Assembly (NCBI GenBank): GCA_964036045.1
Contig: OZ038383.1
Coordinates: 35,173,394 to 35,237,393, forward strand
Direction: 5' to 3'
Length of the DNA stretch: 64,000 nucleotides
Source: Eutreptiella sp. 'Long Island Sound 2002'
Taxonomy: Eukaryota > Euglenozoa > Euglenophyceae > Eutreptiales > Eutreptiaceae
The notes under the pieces are model-generated. The model worked only from the letters and a program-made list of their open reading frames with translations, was not told where the DNA came from and did not search any database. Below, piece by piece: positions 33,492 through 45,015 of the stretch (the stretch's first letter is position 1; each line of letters starts with the position of its first letter). Both the position numbers and the translations under genes were made by a program.

Positions 33492-34654
33492 GGCCGCATT
33501 GAAATCTTGCCCTCTGTCCATGAGCGCATTCGGGCCACATTGAACTCTTGGCCCCTATCAAGGGCGCTGGGTCCTCATTGAGCTCATGGCCCCGGTGAAT
33601 TAGCGCACGGGGGCCTCATTGAAATCTAGGCCCTTATGCATGAGCGCACCGGCGCCTCATTGATCTCATGGCCCCTGTACATGAGTGCACCGGGGCCACC
33701 TCCAAATCGTTGCCGCAATGCGGGAGTGCACTTGGGCCTCATTGAATTTGTGGCCCTTATGCATGAGCGCACCAGGGCCACATCGAAACACATGCCCCTG
33801 CATGGGAACGCGCCGGGGCCCTATTGAACTCATGGCCCTTTTGTAGGAGTGCACCAAGGCCGCATTGAAATCTTCGTGTCTGCGCATGACAACAGTGGGG
33901 CCTCACTCGAACGCTAGCCCCTGTGCATGAGAGCACTGGTGCGTCATTCCACTCACAGGCCTTGTGCAAGAGCACCTTGGGGCCTGATTGAAATCTTGGG
34001 TCCTATGCATGAGCGCACTGGAACCTCAATGAAATCCTGGACCTCGTGCGTGGATGCACTAGGGCCTCATTGAGGTCCTAGCCTTTGTGCAGGAGCGCAC
34101 TAGGGCCTTGTTGGCGTCATGGCCCTTGTGGATGAGTGCTCTGTGTTTCATTGAAAAGCATGTCCGTGTGCGGGAGTGCACTGGGGCCTCATTGAACTCA
34201 AGGCCCTTGTGCAAGAGCGCAGTGGGGCCTTGTTGAAATCCTGGCCACGGTGCATGAGCGCACTGGTCATTGAAATCATGGCCCTTGTGCGGTAGCGCCT
34301 TGGGGCCTCATTGAACTCGTTGCCCTTATGCATCAACGCACTTGAGCCTCAATGAAATCATGGACTCTGTGCATGGGCGCTTTAGGGCCTCATTGAAGTC
34401 CTCGCCTCTGTGCCCGAGCACACTTAGGCCTCATTGAACTCATCGCCCCTGTAAATGAGTGCACTTGGCCTCATTGAGAAGCCTGTCATTGTGCGAGGGC
34501 ACACTGGGTCCTCATTAAACTCTAGTCCCCTATCGTTGATGGCACTGGGGCCACATTGAGCTCTTGGCACCTTTGCTTGAGCGCACCGGGGTCTTAGTGA
34601 AATCATAGCCCCTGTGCATGAGCGCACTTGGGCCTCATTTTTGTCTTGACTCCT
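33492..34654. repeat. 41-bp satellite, right part of the split block
   Basis: Resumes at the right target-site copy GGCCGCAT and follows the same monomer order as 22345-23465 and 36053-37240 (e.g. AAGGGCGCTGGGTCCTCATT, CATGAGCGCACTGGTCATTG). It ends where the third spacer copy starts. Confidence 0.9.
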
Positions 34655-35042
34655 GTGTTGACCATTGTTTGAACTACCGCCAGAACACGTTGGTTCCAAC
34701 AAACTGCAAATTGTCCTTTTTAGCACATCCAACAAGCCTTCACCCCTCTCCTGATGTGTCCTCCCACAGGCATTCCTCCTTCCTCCTTCCTCTGTCCTCC
34801 CCTTCCCCTAGCGGTTAAGGTTAGGGAGGATATGCCCTCTTCTTTTTACAAGTTCTTTATATGTGTTATGGGGGTTTTCTTCGTTGCATACAACAAGTAT
34901 GAAGAGTACTTAAACCGTCTGCAGGTATGTTGACCTTCACCTTCCTGCTGTGTGCTGGTGGTGGGGTGGGAGTGTAGGTGGATCAGTGGATTGGTTGGTT
35001 GGTTGGTGTGTTGTGATGTTTTTCGGTGTGAGCTATGTGTTT

Positions 35043-35096
<54 letters not shown>

Positions 35097-35099
35097 CTC

Positions 35100-35158
<59 letters not shown>

Positions 35159-35636
35159 AGCCCCGGTAACGGGACTCTCTGTTTTTCCTGCTTGCCCTCC
35201 AACCCTCCTGCTCTTTTTCAAGGCTACAAATGGTGAAGAGGAGTGCAGACACGTGGTGGTATTGCGACAGGGTAGCTAATCAGAAGCAAACGTTGTTGGT
35301 CTATCGTCCGGGTTCCTGGTGAGGAGGGGCAGTGGGCAGGGATAGGGGTGAACCCACCCTGAGGTAATTTTGCAGAGCCTTACGCTCGGCTTGCTGTGCA
35401 GGCGTGACCGGGGGGTTGCCCAAGGCTGCCGTTGAGCTGCTGGCCCTGTTTCCCCTCACACAGAAAGGCGCCTAGTGCAGGCGGGACATGCAACTTTTTT
35501 TGTTCTGCTTTGCACCTGACGAGATCTAGTACATCCAGACCAGTCTTTTCCGTGCTCTGTTTGTCGCCGAAGTGTGTGTGTGTGTGTGTGTCCCTTTCCT
35601 CCCCCAAATCAATTTCCCCTAGCAGCCCCCTCCTCC
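34655..35636 (+). repeat. Spacer repeat family, copy 3, with long (GT)n and an insertion
   Basis: Has the standard order (GAACTACCGCCAGAACACGT, TTTTAGCACATCCAACAAGC, CCCTAGCGGTTAAGGTTAGG, AACAAGTATGAAGAGTACTT, CTGCAGGTATG). The piece with the GTTTGGTTGG motif is deleted after 34757. The (GT)n run is expanded to about 110 bp (35046-35157). About 415 bp of unrelated sequence (35158-35572) lies between two (GT)n stretches; the usual TCCCTTTCCTC...CAGCAGCCCCCTCC end follows. The inserted piece contains no recognisable domain. Confidence 0.8.
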
Positions 35637-35639
35637 GCC

Positions 35640-38600
35640 CGAGGCCTTATTGATATCTTGGCCCATGTGCTTGAGCGCAACCGGGCCACATTCAGCACCT
35701 GGCACATGTGCGTGAGCGCACCGGGGCCTCAATGAACAAACGGCACTTTTGCATGCGCGCACACGAGCATAATTGAAATCGAGCCCCCGTGCGTCAAGGC
35801 ACGCGGGCTTCATTCAACACCTATCCCCTGTGCAGGAGCGCATTGCCGACTCATTAAACTCAATGGCTCCCGTGCATGACCGCACTAGGCCCACATCGAA
35901 ATCTGTGGCCTTGTGCGGGGGCACACCGGGGCCTCATTGAAGTCATGGCCCTTGCCCGCGAGCGCATTCGGGCCTTGTTGAAATCCTGGCCCTTGTGCAG
36001 CATCGCATTGGGGCCTTAGTGAAATCGTGGGCCCGTGCACATAAGCACACCACGGCCGCATTGAAATCTTGCCCTCTGTCCATGAGCGCATTCGGGCCAC
36101 ATTGAACTCTTGGCCCCTATCAAGGGCGCTGGGTCCTCATTGAGCTCATGGCCCCGGTGAATTAGCGCACGGGGGCCTCATTGAAATCTAGGCCCTTATG
36201 CATGAGCGCACCGGCGCCTCATTGATCTCATGGCCCCTGTACATGAACGCACCGGGGCCACCTCCAAATCGTGGCCGCAATGCGGGAGTGCACTTGGGCC
36301 TCATTGAATTTGTGGCCCCTATGCATGAGCGCACCAGGGCCACATCAAAACACATGCCCCTGCATGGGAACGCGCCGGGGCCCTATTGAACTCATGGCCC
36401 TTTTGTAAGATTGCACCAAGGAGTGCAATCTTCGCGTCTGCGCATGACAGCACTGGGGCCTCACTCGAACGCTAGCCCCTGTGCATGAGAGCACTGGTGC
36501 GTCATTCCACTCACAGGCCTTGTGCAAGAGCACCTTGGGGCCTGATTGAAAACTTGGGTCCTATGCATGAGCGCACTGGAACCTCCATGAAATCCTGGAC
36601 CTCGTGCGTGGATGCACTAGGGCCTCATTGAGGTCCTAGCCTTTGTGCGGGAGCGCAATACGGCCTTATTGGAGTCATGGCCCTTGTGCATGAGTGCGGT
36701 GGGTTTCATTGAAAAGCCTGTCCGTGTGCGGGAGTGCACTGGGGCCTCATTGAACTCAAGGCCCTTGTGCAAGAGTGCAGTGGGGCCTTGTTGAAATCCT
36801 GGCCACGGTGCATGAGCGCACTGGACATTGAAATCATGGCCCTTGTGCGGCAGCGCCTTGGGGCCTCATTGAACTCGTTGCCCTTGTGCATCAACGCACT
36901 TGAGCCTCAATGAAATTGTGGACTCTGTGCGTGGGCGCTATAGGGCCTCATTGAAGTCCTCGCCTCTGTGCCGGAGCACACTTAGGCCTCATTGAACCCA
37001 TCGCCCCTGTAAATGAGTGCACTTGGCCTCATTGAGAAGCCTGTCATTGTGCGAGGGCACACTGGGTCCTCCTTGAACTCATGACCCCGGTGCATGGGCG
37101 CCTCTGGCCTCAGTGAAATCCTGTCCCCTATCGTTGAGCGCACTGGGGCCACATTGAGCTACTAGCACCTGTGCTTGAGCGCACCGGGGCCTTAGTGAAA
37201 TCATGGCCCCCGTGCATCAGCGCACTTGGGCCTCATTTTCGTCTTGACCCCTGTGAGTCGAGGCACGAAGGCCTCATTCAACACTTAGCCCCTGTGTGGT
37301 TGCGCACTAGGGCCTCATTAAATTCATGGCCCCTCTGCATGAGCACACTCCGCACACATCGAAATCCATGCCCCTGCACGGCAGTACACTGTTGCCCCGA
37401 TGCGTGAGCACCATGGGGCCTCATTGTACTCTTGCCCCCGTTGCAAGAGCGCACTTGTGCCTCTTTGAACTCATGGCCCGTGTGCGTGAGCTCCCGGGGG
37501 CCACATTGAAATCTTGGCCCCTATGCGTGAGGGCACTAGGGCTCATCGAGCTCATGGCATGGACCCCGCCAACAAAGCACACGCAGCCCTCATTAAATTC
37601 ATGGTGCTCATGCGGCACTGCAATGGGGTCTCATAGAACTTGTGGCCCTTGTGCACGAGCAGACTGAGACCTCCTTGAACTTACGGCCCCTGTGCGTGAG
37701 CATACTAGGGCCTCATTGAACTCCAGGTCCCAGTGCATAACCCGGCTTGGACGTTATTGAAACCCCGGCCCCCATGCACAAGCACACAGGGGCCTCATTG
37801 AAATCATGGCCCCTATCCGTGAGCTCACTGGGCCGTGTCGGAACTCCCGTCCCCTATGCGTGAGTGCATTGGCCCGTCATTGAAATCCTAGCCCCTCTAT
37901 ATGAGTGCACGAGCTCCTCATTGACCTCATGACCCTTGTGCATGAGTGCACTAGGGCCTCGGTTTCCTCATGACCCTTGTGCAGAAGTGCAATTGGGCCT
38001 CATTGAAGGAATGCACCCTGTGCGTGGGCGCACTGGGGCTGGATTGAAATCGTTGCCCATTTTTGTAAGTGCACTAGGTCTTCATGGAACTCATGGCCCC
38101 TATGCATGAGCACACCGCGGTCTGGTTCCAATCACGGCCCTTGCATGTGAGCGCACTGGGGCGTCATTGAACTCATCGCCTATGCGCACTGGGCCTAATA
38201 GAACTCTTGGCCCCCAACTAGGAGTGGATTGGGGGCTCCATGCACTCATGACCCCTCTGCGTGACCGCACTTAGGTGTCATTGAGTTTCTAGTCCCTGTG
38301 CATGAGCACATTGGGGCCTTATTGAACTCTTGGCCCCCTTGCATGAGCCCACCGGGGCCTCATAGCAATCCCGGCCGCTGTGCACGAACACACTTTGGCC
38401 TCATTGAAAACTTGGCCCCGGTGTGTGAGCGCACAGGGGCCTCATTGAACTCATGGCCCGTATTCATGAGTGCAATGGCGTCTCATGGAAATCATGGCCC
38501 TTGTTCATGAGCGTACTGGGGCCTCGTTGACCTCATGGCCAATGGGTAGAAAGACACTACAGCCTAATTCAATTAGTTGCCTCAGTGCTTGACTGTAATG

Positions 38601-40830
38601 GGGCGTCATTGAACTCCTTGCTGCTACGCCTGGGTGCACTAGGGCCTCATGGATTTCATGGCCCCTGCGGGTAAGCACACTGGGGCCGTATTGATGTCGT
38701 GGCCCATGTGCACAAGCGTTGGGACCTCATTGACCCGATGGCCTTGGTACGTGAGCCCACTGGCGCCTTATTCAAATCATGGCCCCAGTGCATCAGCACC
38801 CTGGGGCATCATTGAACTCACATACCCTGCCGGTGAGCGCAGTTGTGCCTCATTGGACGCATGGCCCCTGTGCGTGAGTGCAATGGGGCCTCGCTGAAAC
38901 ATTAGCCGCTATGAATGAGGGCACTAGGGGCCCATTGAACTCTCGGCCCCGTCTGCATAAGCCCACCGGGACGTCATAGAAATCCCGGCCGTTGTGCTCG
39001 AACACACTTTGGTCTAATTGAAAACTTGGCCCCGGTGTGTGAGCGCACGGGGGCCCTAGTGAATCCATGGCCCCTTTTCACGAGCGCAACGGGGCCTCAT
39101 TGAACTCCTGGCCCTTGTTCATGAGCGCACCAGGACCTATTGGACCTCATGGCCCATGTACAGAGACACACTACGGCCCCATTGAATTCATGGCCTCCGT
39201 GCTCGAGTGCAATGGGGCGTCATTTAACTTCTTGCCCCTATGCATGAGCGCAATAGAGCCTCATTGATTCCATGGCCCTTGCGGGTGAGTACAATGGGGC
39301 CCGATTGAAATTGCGGCCCATGTGCACAAGTGCGTTGGGGCCTCATGGAACTGTTGGCTCTTGTACGCGAGCCCACTAGCGCCTTATTCAAACATGGCCC
39401 CAGTGCATGAGCACCCTGAGGCATCATTGAACTCACAGACCTCGCGGGTGAGCGCAGTTGTGCCTCATTGGACGCATGGCCCCTATGTGTGAGTGCAATG
39501 GGGCCTCATTGAAATATTAGCCGCTGTGAGTGAGCGCACTGGGGGCTCATTGAACTCGTGGCCCCTGTTCATGTGGCCATGGCCATGGCCCCGCCCAAAT
39601 GTGTTCGTGCACAGCGGCTGGGATTTCTATGAGGCCCCAGAGGGCTCATGCAGAGGGGACCAACAGTTCAATGCGGCCCGAGTGTGCTCATGTGCAGGGG
39701 CTAGGAGCTCAATGGCGCCCCAATGCGCTCTTGCACAGGGGCCATTAGTGCAAAGAGCCGACAGTCCGCTCCTAGTCGGTCCTAGTGCGCCCGCTGACAA
39801 CTGCTTGTATTTCCATAGGCCCGAATACACTCACGCACAAGGGCCAAGAGTTCATTAAGGCCGCAGTAAGCTCATACACAGGACCCTTGAATTCAAAGAG
39901 GGCCCAGTGCGCTCATGCGCAGGCGGACAAGATTTCAATGAGGCCCCATGCGATGACGCGCAAGGGCCGAGATTTTCATGAAACCCCAGTGCGCTCATGA
40001 ACACTGCATTGAAATTTCGGCCCCGGTGAGTGAGTGCACGGGGGCCTCATTGAACGCAATGCCCCTATGCATGGGGGCACGGGGGCCTCATTGAAATCTT
40101 GCCCCTTCTGCATGAGCGCACCGGGGCCTTGTTTAAATTGTGGCCCCGGTGCATGAGCGCACGTGGGCCCGACCGAACTCATGGCTTCTATGCATGGGCG
40201 CATGGGGTCCTTCTTGATATCTTGGCCCGTGTGGTTGGGCACACCGGGGTCTTAATGAGCTAATGGCACCTGTGCATGCGCGCACAGGGTCCTCATTGAA
40301 ATCTTGGCCCCCGGTCTGGTCAAGGCACAAGGGCTTCATTTACCACCTGGCCCATGTGCACGAGCGCACTAGTGAGTAATCAAACTCATGAGCCCTGCCC
40401 ATGAGCGCCCTAGGGCCACATCGAAATCCGTGGCCCTGTGCGGGAGCACACCGGGGCCTGAGGGAACTCAGGGCTCCTGCACATGAGCGCTCACGGGCCT
40501 TGTTGAGATCCTGGCCCTTGTGCATGAGCGCATTGGGGCCTCAGTGAAATCCCACACCCTGTGCATGAGCGCACCACAGCCGCATTGAAATCTTGCCCTC
40601 TACGCATGAGCGCACAGGGGCCACATTGAAACCCTCTCCCCAATGCATGAGCGCACTGGGGCCTCATTGAACTTGTGACCTCCGTGAGGGAGCGCACCGG
40701 GGCTTTATTCAACTTATGGCACTGTGCATGAGCGCACGGGGGCCTCATTCAAACCTTGCCGTCTGCGCATGAGCGCACCCGGGCCACATTGAAATATTGC
40801 CTCCTGTGCATGAGCATAATGGGCTCCACT
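35640..40830. repeat. 41-bp satellite, right block
   Basis: About 5.2 kb of the same satellite. The first 1.6 kb repeats the macro-repeat order of the two blocks to the left and includes the uninterrupted GGCCGCAT site (about 36055). The rest is more diverged. An inverted stretch lies at about 39575-40004. Confidence 0.95.
39575..40004. repeat. Second inverted segment of the satellite
   Basis: About ten monomers read in reverse orientation (GTGCGCTCATGCGCAGG, TCAATGAGGCCCC, TTCATTAAGGCCGCAG), bounded by GTGGCCATGGCCATGGCCCC on the left and CTCATGAACAC|TGCATTGAAA on the right. GGCCATGGCC at the left edge is itself a palindrome. Confidence 0.75.
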
Positions 40831-41830
40831 AGGATAACTAGGCATTCAAAAAAAAGATAAAAATGTGTGGGCTTTGAATTCGAGCAGGCACACCCTCATT
40901 GCATCACGGTATCCCTTCACGATCTAATTAGCTCATGAGAGATGGGGGAAAGGGGTCTCATCACCTTCCGACAAATACTGATTCGGTTTATAGGTCAAAA
41001 TGCATGTACCCCATTTTGTTTGGGGCACATACTAACATAAAAATGTAGTCTGTCCCTTGGTGTCTTTAATACAACTAAAGCTACTATGGTGGCACTTATT
41101 ATACACCTTTTCTTATTGATACCAGTGTGGTCCCGGCTAGACAGGACACACCGATAGCAAGAAAGACCGCCTTTGTGGATGCTAGGGTTACCGTGAAGGG
41201 TTACCGTACCAGATGGAGTGGGCTAGCGATGACAAAATTGGACCGGGCAGGCACATGAGGCAAATTTTGCAAAGCTGTCAACCACTTGAGCCAACCCCCT
41301 CCCAAGTTGAATGTCATTTCGCTAAGCAGGTTGTGAAATGTTTGATGCCAAGTGCCCTGAGTGCTGGAACTCGTTGGGGGGGGGGGGGGGGGGCACAAGC
41401 CAAACACCAACCCACACACTGCAGTAGTTGGGAGTTTCTCGCTGCACATGTAGGCAGATCCTCAAAAATCGACTGACTGCAAATATGTGACATACTACAC
41501 GAATGCCCAGAATTCGGCGTCCTTGCTACTAGTGTAGCGGCATGGGATAGCGAACACCAGCGTGGTGCCAATGGGCCAAGGCAAGATGGCTACAGACCCA
41601 GACAAGGGGCCGTCCTAGGAATCGAAGACGTAGAGGAATAGCTAGTCACGCACTGTCGGTTCACGGAGAGCGGTTTCCACACTATCACAACTCCATTCCA
41701 CCAAAGATGGTACATGCAAGGGCTGCATACTGTCGCCAAACTTGTACAGGTGTCCATACTCATTTGTTTGTATGAACTTCGGTAAGTATGGGGGAGGAAG
41801 GGGAGGTAGCGGCCGGGATGGGCTCTATAG
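40831..41830. other. Non-repetitive interval, no gene recognised
   Basis: The A/T-richer stretch 40831-41200 and the following GC-mixed sequence contain a G homopolymer (41377-41392) and no domain-bearing frame on either strand. It may include the unrecognised 3' end of the LINE. Confidence 0.5.
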
Positions 41831-41832
41831 TG

Positions 41833-44800
41833 TCATGTGTCGAAGGGGGCAGGGGGTTGTGGTGACCGGGAGGGAGGCAGATTGGAATGAAAATTGTGGA
41901 GCGTATCCTTGACTAGAAATTCAGAATAATCCTTGAGGAAGCGGACGAGCATGGACTTTTGGCTCGCATCGTATTGTATGGCTCTCCATGTGAACCAGCC
42001 CAAAAAGAATCTACGTGAATTCTTTCTCGGGGTGACAGGTCCATCACACAACACGGATTCCACGGGCCGAAGCCGTGGCAACAACCCCCTAGGGCGCAAG
42101 TGGCGTCCACAAAATTTTGCTTGTAACCAGTTGGTCTTTCTAGCAGCGAGCACATGGCGCACATACTCGCGTCCGTGCACAAGACCATCTCCATTTAGAC
42201 AAGGCATGTTGTAATTGTGCGTTTGTATTTCCATGAAGACACACAGTGGAGTTAAGGCCAAACAGCCCTCCATTTTGCTGGTATATCGGTCTTTGGGAGA
42301 GAGGAGCCTCCAGTTTTAGCCACGTTATACAAGATAGACGGTTGGAGCCGCGTGAGGGTGAGGGCCGTGTACCTGACGAGGGGGTAGCGGGACGCTGCAG
42401 CTTGGTCGTGAGATTGCGCCAAACATACGACGTTGCCGAACGTCAGGTGCGGGGTGCCGGCCCCCCCGGCCTCTAGGGTACCGTACAAGAAGCCGGTCGG
42501 CGTCCACCCAGGGGCACCGAGGTCCCGGCGGTAGGCACTGTTGACGCAAAGCTAGAGTGCCGTGCTCCGGGGGCAGACCACACACGTGATGCAGCCGGCG
42601 GCTTCCTCTTGGGACTTTGCGTCTTAGTTTGTGCAGTTTTACGATACGCAGCTGATTTGCCCGTTGACGTGCGAATGATTTCTGAGTCGGTAACACCCCA
42701 GGAGGGCCACAACCAGGGGAGCCGTATGGGCGGGGAAGGGTTCAACTCCACCCAAACGGTAGTCAGGGCCACCATGCCGAAACCAGACGACGTGCGTATC
42801 CCGTTCCCGCCACGTGAACCGGACGGAGAAATACCCCGGAGAGAACGAAGTCGATGGATGCTACTACGAGAGAGTGCACGAACCGGAGCCGCAGTAAGGG
42901 CGCTAGGGGGGGGGTGTCGTCGGCGTGTAGCGCCTCCACCACTCGTCTGGCCTTGCCGAGGAGCTTGCCCAAGCTCTTGGCGGGAGAGCTGTGGTGGACG
43001 ATGGGGATCCCCACTATTTCGGGAGACCCAACATCCGTGGTTTGCCCGTCAGTCCAACTGCCTGCACCAGGCGGTGGCCTCCCCCTCGGACATGCGGAAA
43101 GCGAAACATTCGAGTTTCACCATGTTGGGTATGCGAGCCATGGTTTGGGATGCAGGCAAGCAATGGAATGTGGACTCCTCTACCCGCTGCAACGACGGTC
43201 GCACGAAAAGCCGGTCGTCGGTGAAGCAGATGCGGGCGGCGGGCAAGGAAATACACATCGCTCTTGTCCCACTTTGCTCGAGCGACGGCCAGCAACTTGA
43301 CCGAGCACAACATGGCCGCCGCGCGGGCTGCGAAGGCGACGAAGGGCCGTTGCACGTGTTGGCGATAGGCCGGCAAGTCCGGGGTCAGCGTAGCCGGCAA
43401 TTATGCGGTGTCATTCAGGTGGCGCTAGGCAGAGGCCCCTTCGACACGTACTATGGTGGAGCAGATGGAAAGCCGGCACTGGTACTTTTAGACGTTGCGG
43501 GCGCATGAGCCCTTGTACAAGACGTGCTGCACGATATGGTCGGCCACGGACGTAATGCCCATTCTGGGCCTTTACGAAGACCGCCCGGACACCTAGACAC
43601 AGGCAACCCGACGAAAGGGCAAAAAGGTGCGCTTGCAGGTTGTTTGGTGCCGTCGCCAGGGAGCAAGCCTTGCAGGCTGGGGCGATGAGGCCAAGCCAAC
43701 CGAGGAGAGGAAGTCGGGAGAGCTCCTGGATGAACATTGCTGTGCCTGCCAGAGACCACGTGGGGTTGGGTCTCGCGGACGAGCATCCGCACCAAGTGCA
43801 TGGGGATGTTGTGTTCGGGGCGGAACGCGGTGAACCAGGGCTCCCACGGGGCAGCGTCATTGACCGTCCGCACGTCCACCCATACCCAGCGGTCTTTCTG
43901 TACATACGCCGCTTGCGCGTTGACCTCGGGGAGCCGCGCTCCCCGCGTGATAGGCTGCTCGTTTGGACTGCGTGCCAGGTCCGCGATTGGTTGCAGCGGG
44001 ACTGTTGGCAGGCGGAGGGCCCAGGGCGTGGCCCTGGTGATGGCCGCCGTTCGCAGGGTATCCGCCTTGAAACGGCACCCCCGCTTGCGGGCCTGTTTCC
44101 ACACTTGCGCTTGGCGCGCGTTGATCTCATCTTGGCTGTACAGTGGGGTATGGGGGGCCAAGGATGCGATCTCCGAGTGAGGCTGCTTGGGGCGCGGGAT
44201 TACGCGGTCAGCGACGGCGTGCGCGGCACTAATTATGATGTCGAGGGCAACTGGTGTCAACGCCACGTCCAAGTCCAAGTCCAATAAACATCCAGCAGCG
44301 CCACCACGCGATCCACAACCTCCGGCTGCAACGCCCTCCAGCGATATTGCTTCCTCCTGAACGGGCAACCGCTGCCGATCTAAGGTAGACGGTAGCCAAG
44401 ATGCCCATGTGGGCGCTTCTATCAAGAACACTGCTGCTTCGGCCTCTGGCACAGCTTCTTCCGCAGACACGTGATCAATGGTCATCGCTGTGAGGACAGA
44501 GCCACGCTTGGAAAAGTGGGTGGGGGTGCTGTCGGGGAGTAGTCGCTGAGCGTGACCCAAGCTACCCCGCAGGGACATTGCGGCATGCATGGTTGTGCGT
44601 GGTGCGATGGATGAGTGAAAATCGCCCCGCAGGGCTAGCAGTGTCGGGTTGGTGGTGGACCCCACGGTGGCAATGTTTTGGAGGTGCCGTCATTGAGCTG
44701 CGGAGGAGAGCTGGGGGTGGAAATGCACGTTGACCGCGAGGATGGTGCCGTAGGTGGCGCAACACTGGCACAACAAGCAAGTACGGTAGGGATGTGGGCT

Positions 44801-45015
44801 CGACGGAAGGCAATGATGCAGCCGGCACCCAGTCCATTAACTTGTGGCACATGCGGCTGGTAGTGTTTGGGTTGTCTACCCGTGACAGTGTCCGGGTCCC
44901 ATGCCTCCTGCAGGAAGAGGATGTCTGCATGCAGCACTAGGAGCCGTCTGTGCAGTGAGTTGGGCTGCTGGGGCAAGCTGCCAGGGTTGTTGATCAGAGC
45001 GGTGAGAGGCGCCAT
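41833..45015 (-). pseudogene. Degenerate LINE ORF2: AP-like endonuclease and reverse transcriptase
   Basis: Read on the minus strand from 45015. The endonuclease (EEP) part shows NSLHRRLLVLHADILFLQEA (catalytic Glu codon 44905-44907), then, after a frameshift near 44765, ILAVNVHFHPQLSS, then RGDFHSSIAPRTT and SKRGSVLTAMTIDHV. These are the QE, VNxH, GDFNS and (S)xIDxV landmarks of LINE endonucleases, with His for Asn in GDFNS. Downstream, ARICFTDDRLFV carries the F-x-D-D reverse-transcriptase motif (43225-43214), followed by VKLECFAF and the thumb-like PAKSLGKLLGKARRVVEALH. Stops and frameshifts break the frame repeatedly, so it is dead. Antisense to the host gene. The family (clade) is not determined. 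Confidence 0.7.
43451..44665 (-). CDS. Longest intact frame of the LINE (404 codons)
   Basis: Carries the second half of the endonuclease (RGDFHSS at residues 13-19, IDHV near residue 64), then a linker with QDEINARQAQVWKQARKRGC and a region ending PWEPWFTAFRPEHNIPMHLV. The last phrase resembles the early part of a LINE reverse transcriptase (primer-grip-proximal helices), but the palm motifs fall in other frames. The opposite strand is also open over long stretches because of high GC; those frames are shadows. Confidence 0.5.
   Translation of the reverse strand: MGSTTNPTLLALRGDFHSSIAPRTTMHAAMSLRGSLGHAQRLLPDSTPTHFSKRGSVLTAMTIDHVSAEEAVPEAEAAVFLIEAPTWASWLPSTLDRQRLPVQEEAISLEGVAAGGCGSRGGAAGCLLDLDLDVALTPVALDIIISAAHAVADRVIPRPKQPHSEIASLAPHTPLYSQDEINARQAQVWKQARKRGCRFKADTLRTAAITRATPWALRLPTVPLQPIADLARSPNEQPITRGARLPEVNAQAAYVQKDRWVWVDVRTVNDAAPWEPWFTAFRPEHNIPMHLVRMLVRETQPHVVSGRHSNVHPGALPTSSPRLAWPHRPSLQGLLPGDGTKQPASAPFCPFVGLPVSRCPGGLRKGPEWALRPWPTISCSTSCTRAHAPATSKSTSAGFPSAPP

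Noticed and set aside
32666-33502. A 278-codon repeat protein (HHLSGIFIQ repeats)
   Set aside because: The frame stays open because several repeat spacings are multiples of three. No start context, neighbouring exons or non-repeat domain supports a gene.
42609-43508. A 299-codon plus-strand frame
   Set aside because: It is antisense to the LINE reverse-transcriptase region, whose FTDD motif and thumb-like sequence read on the minus strand. The frame is a GC-rich shadow.
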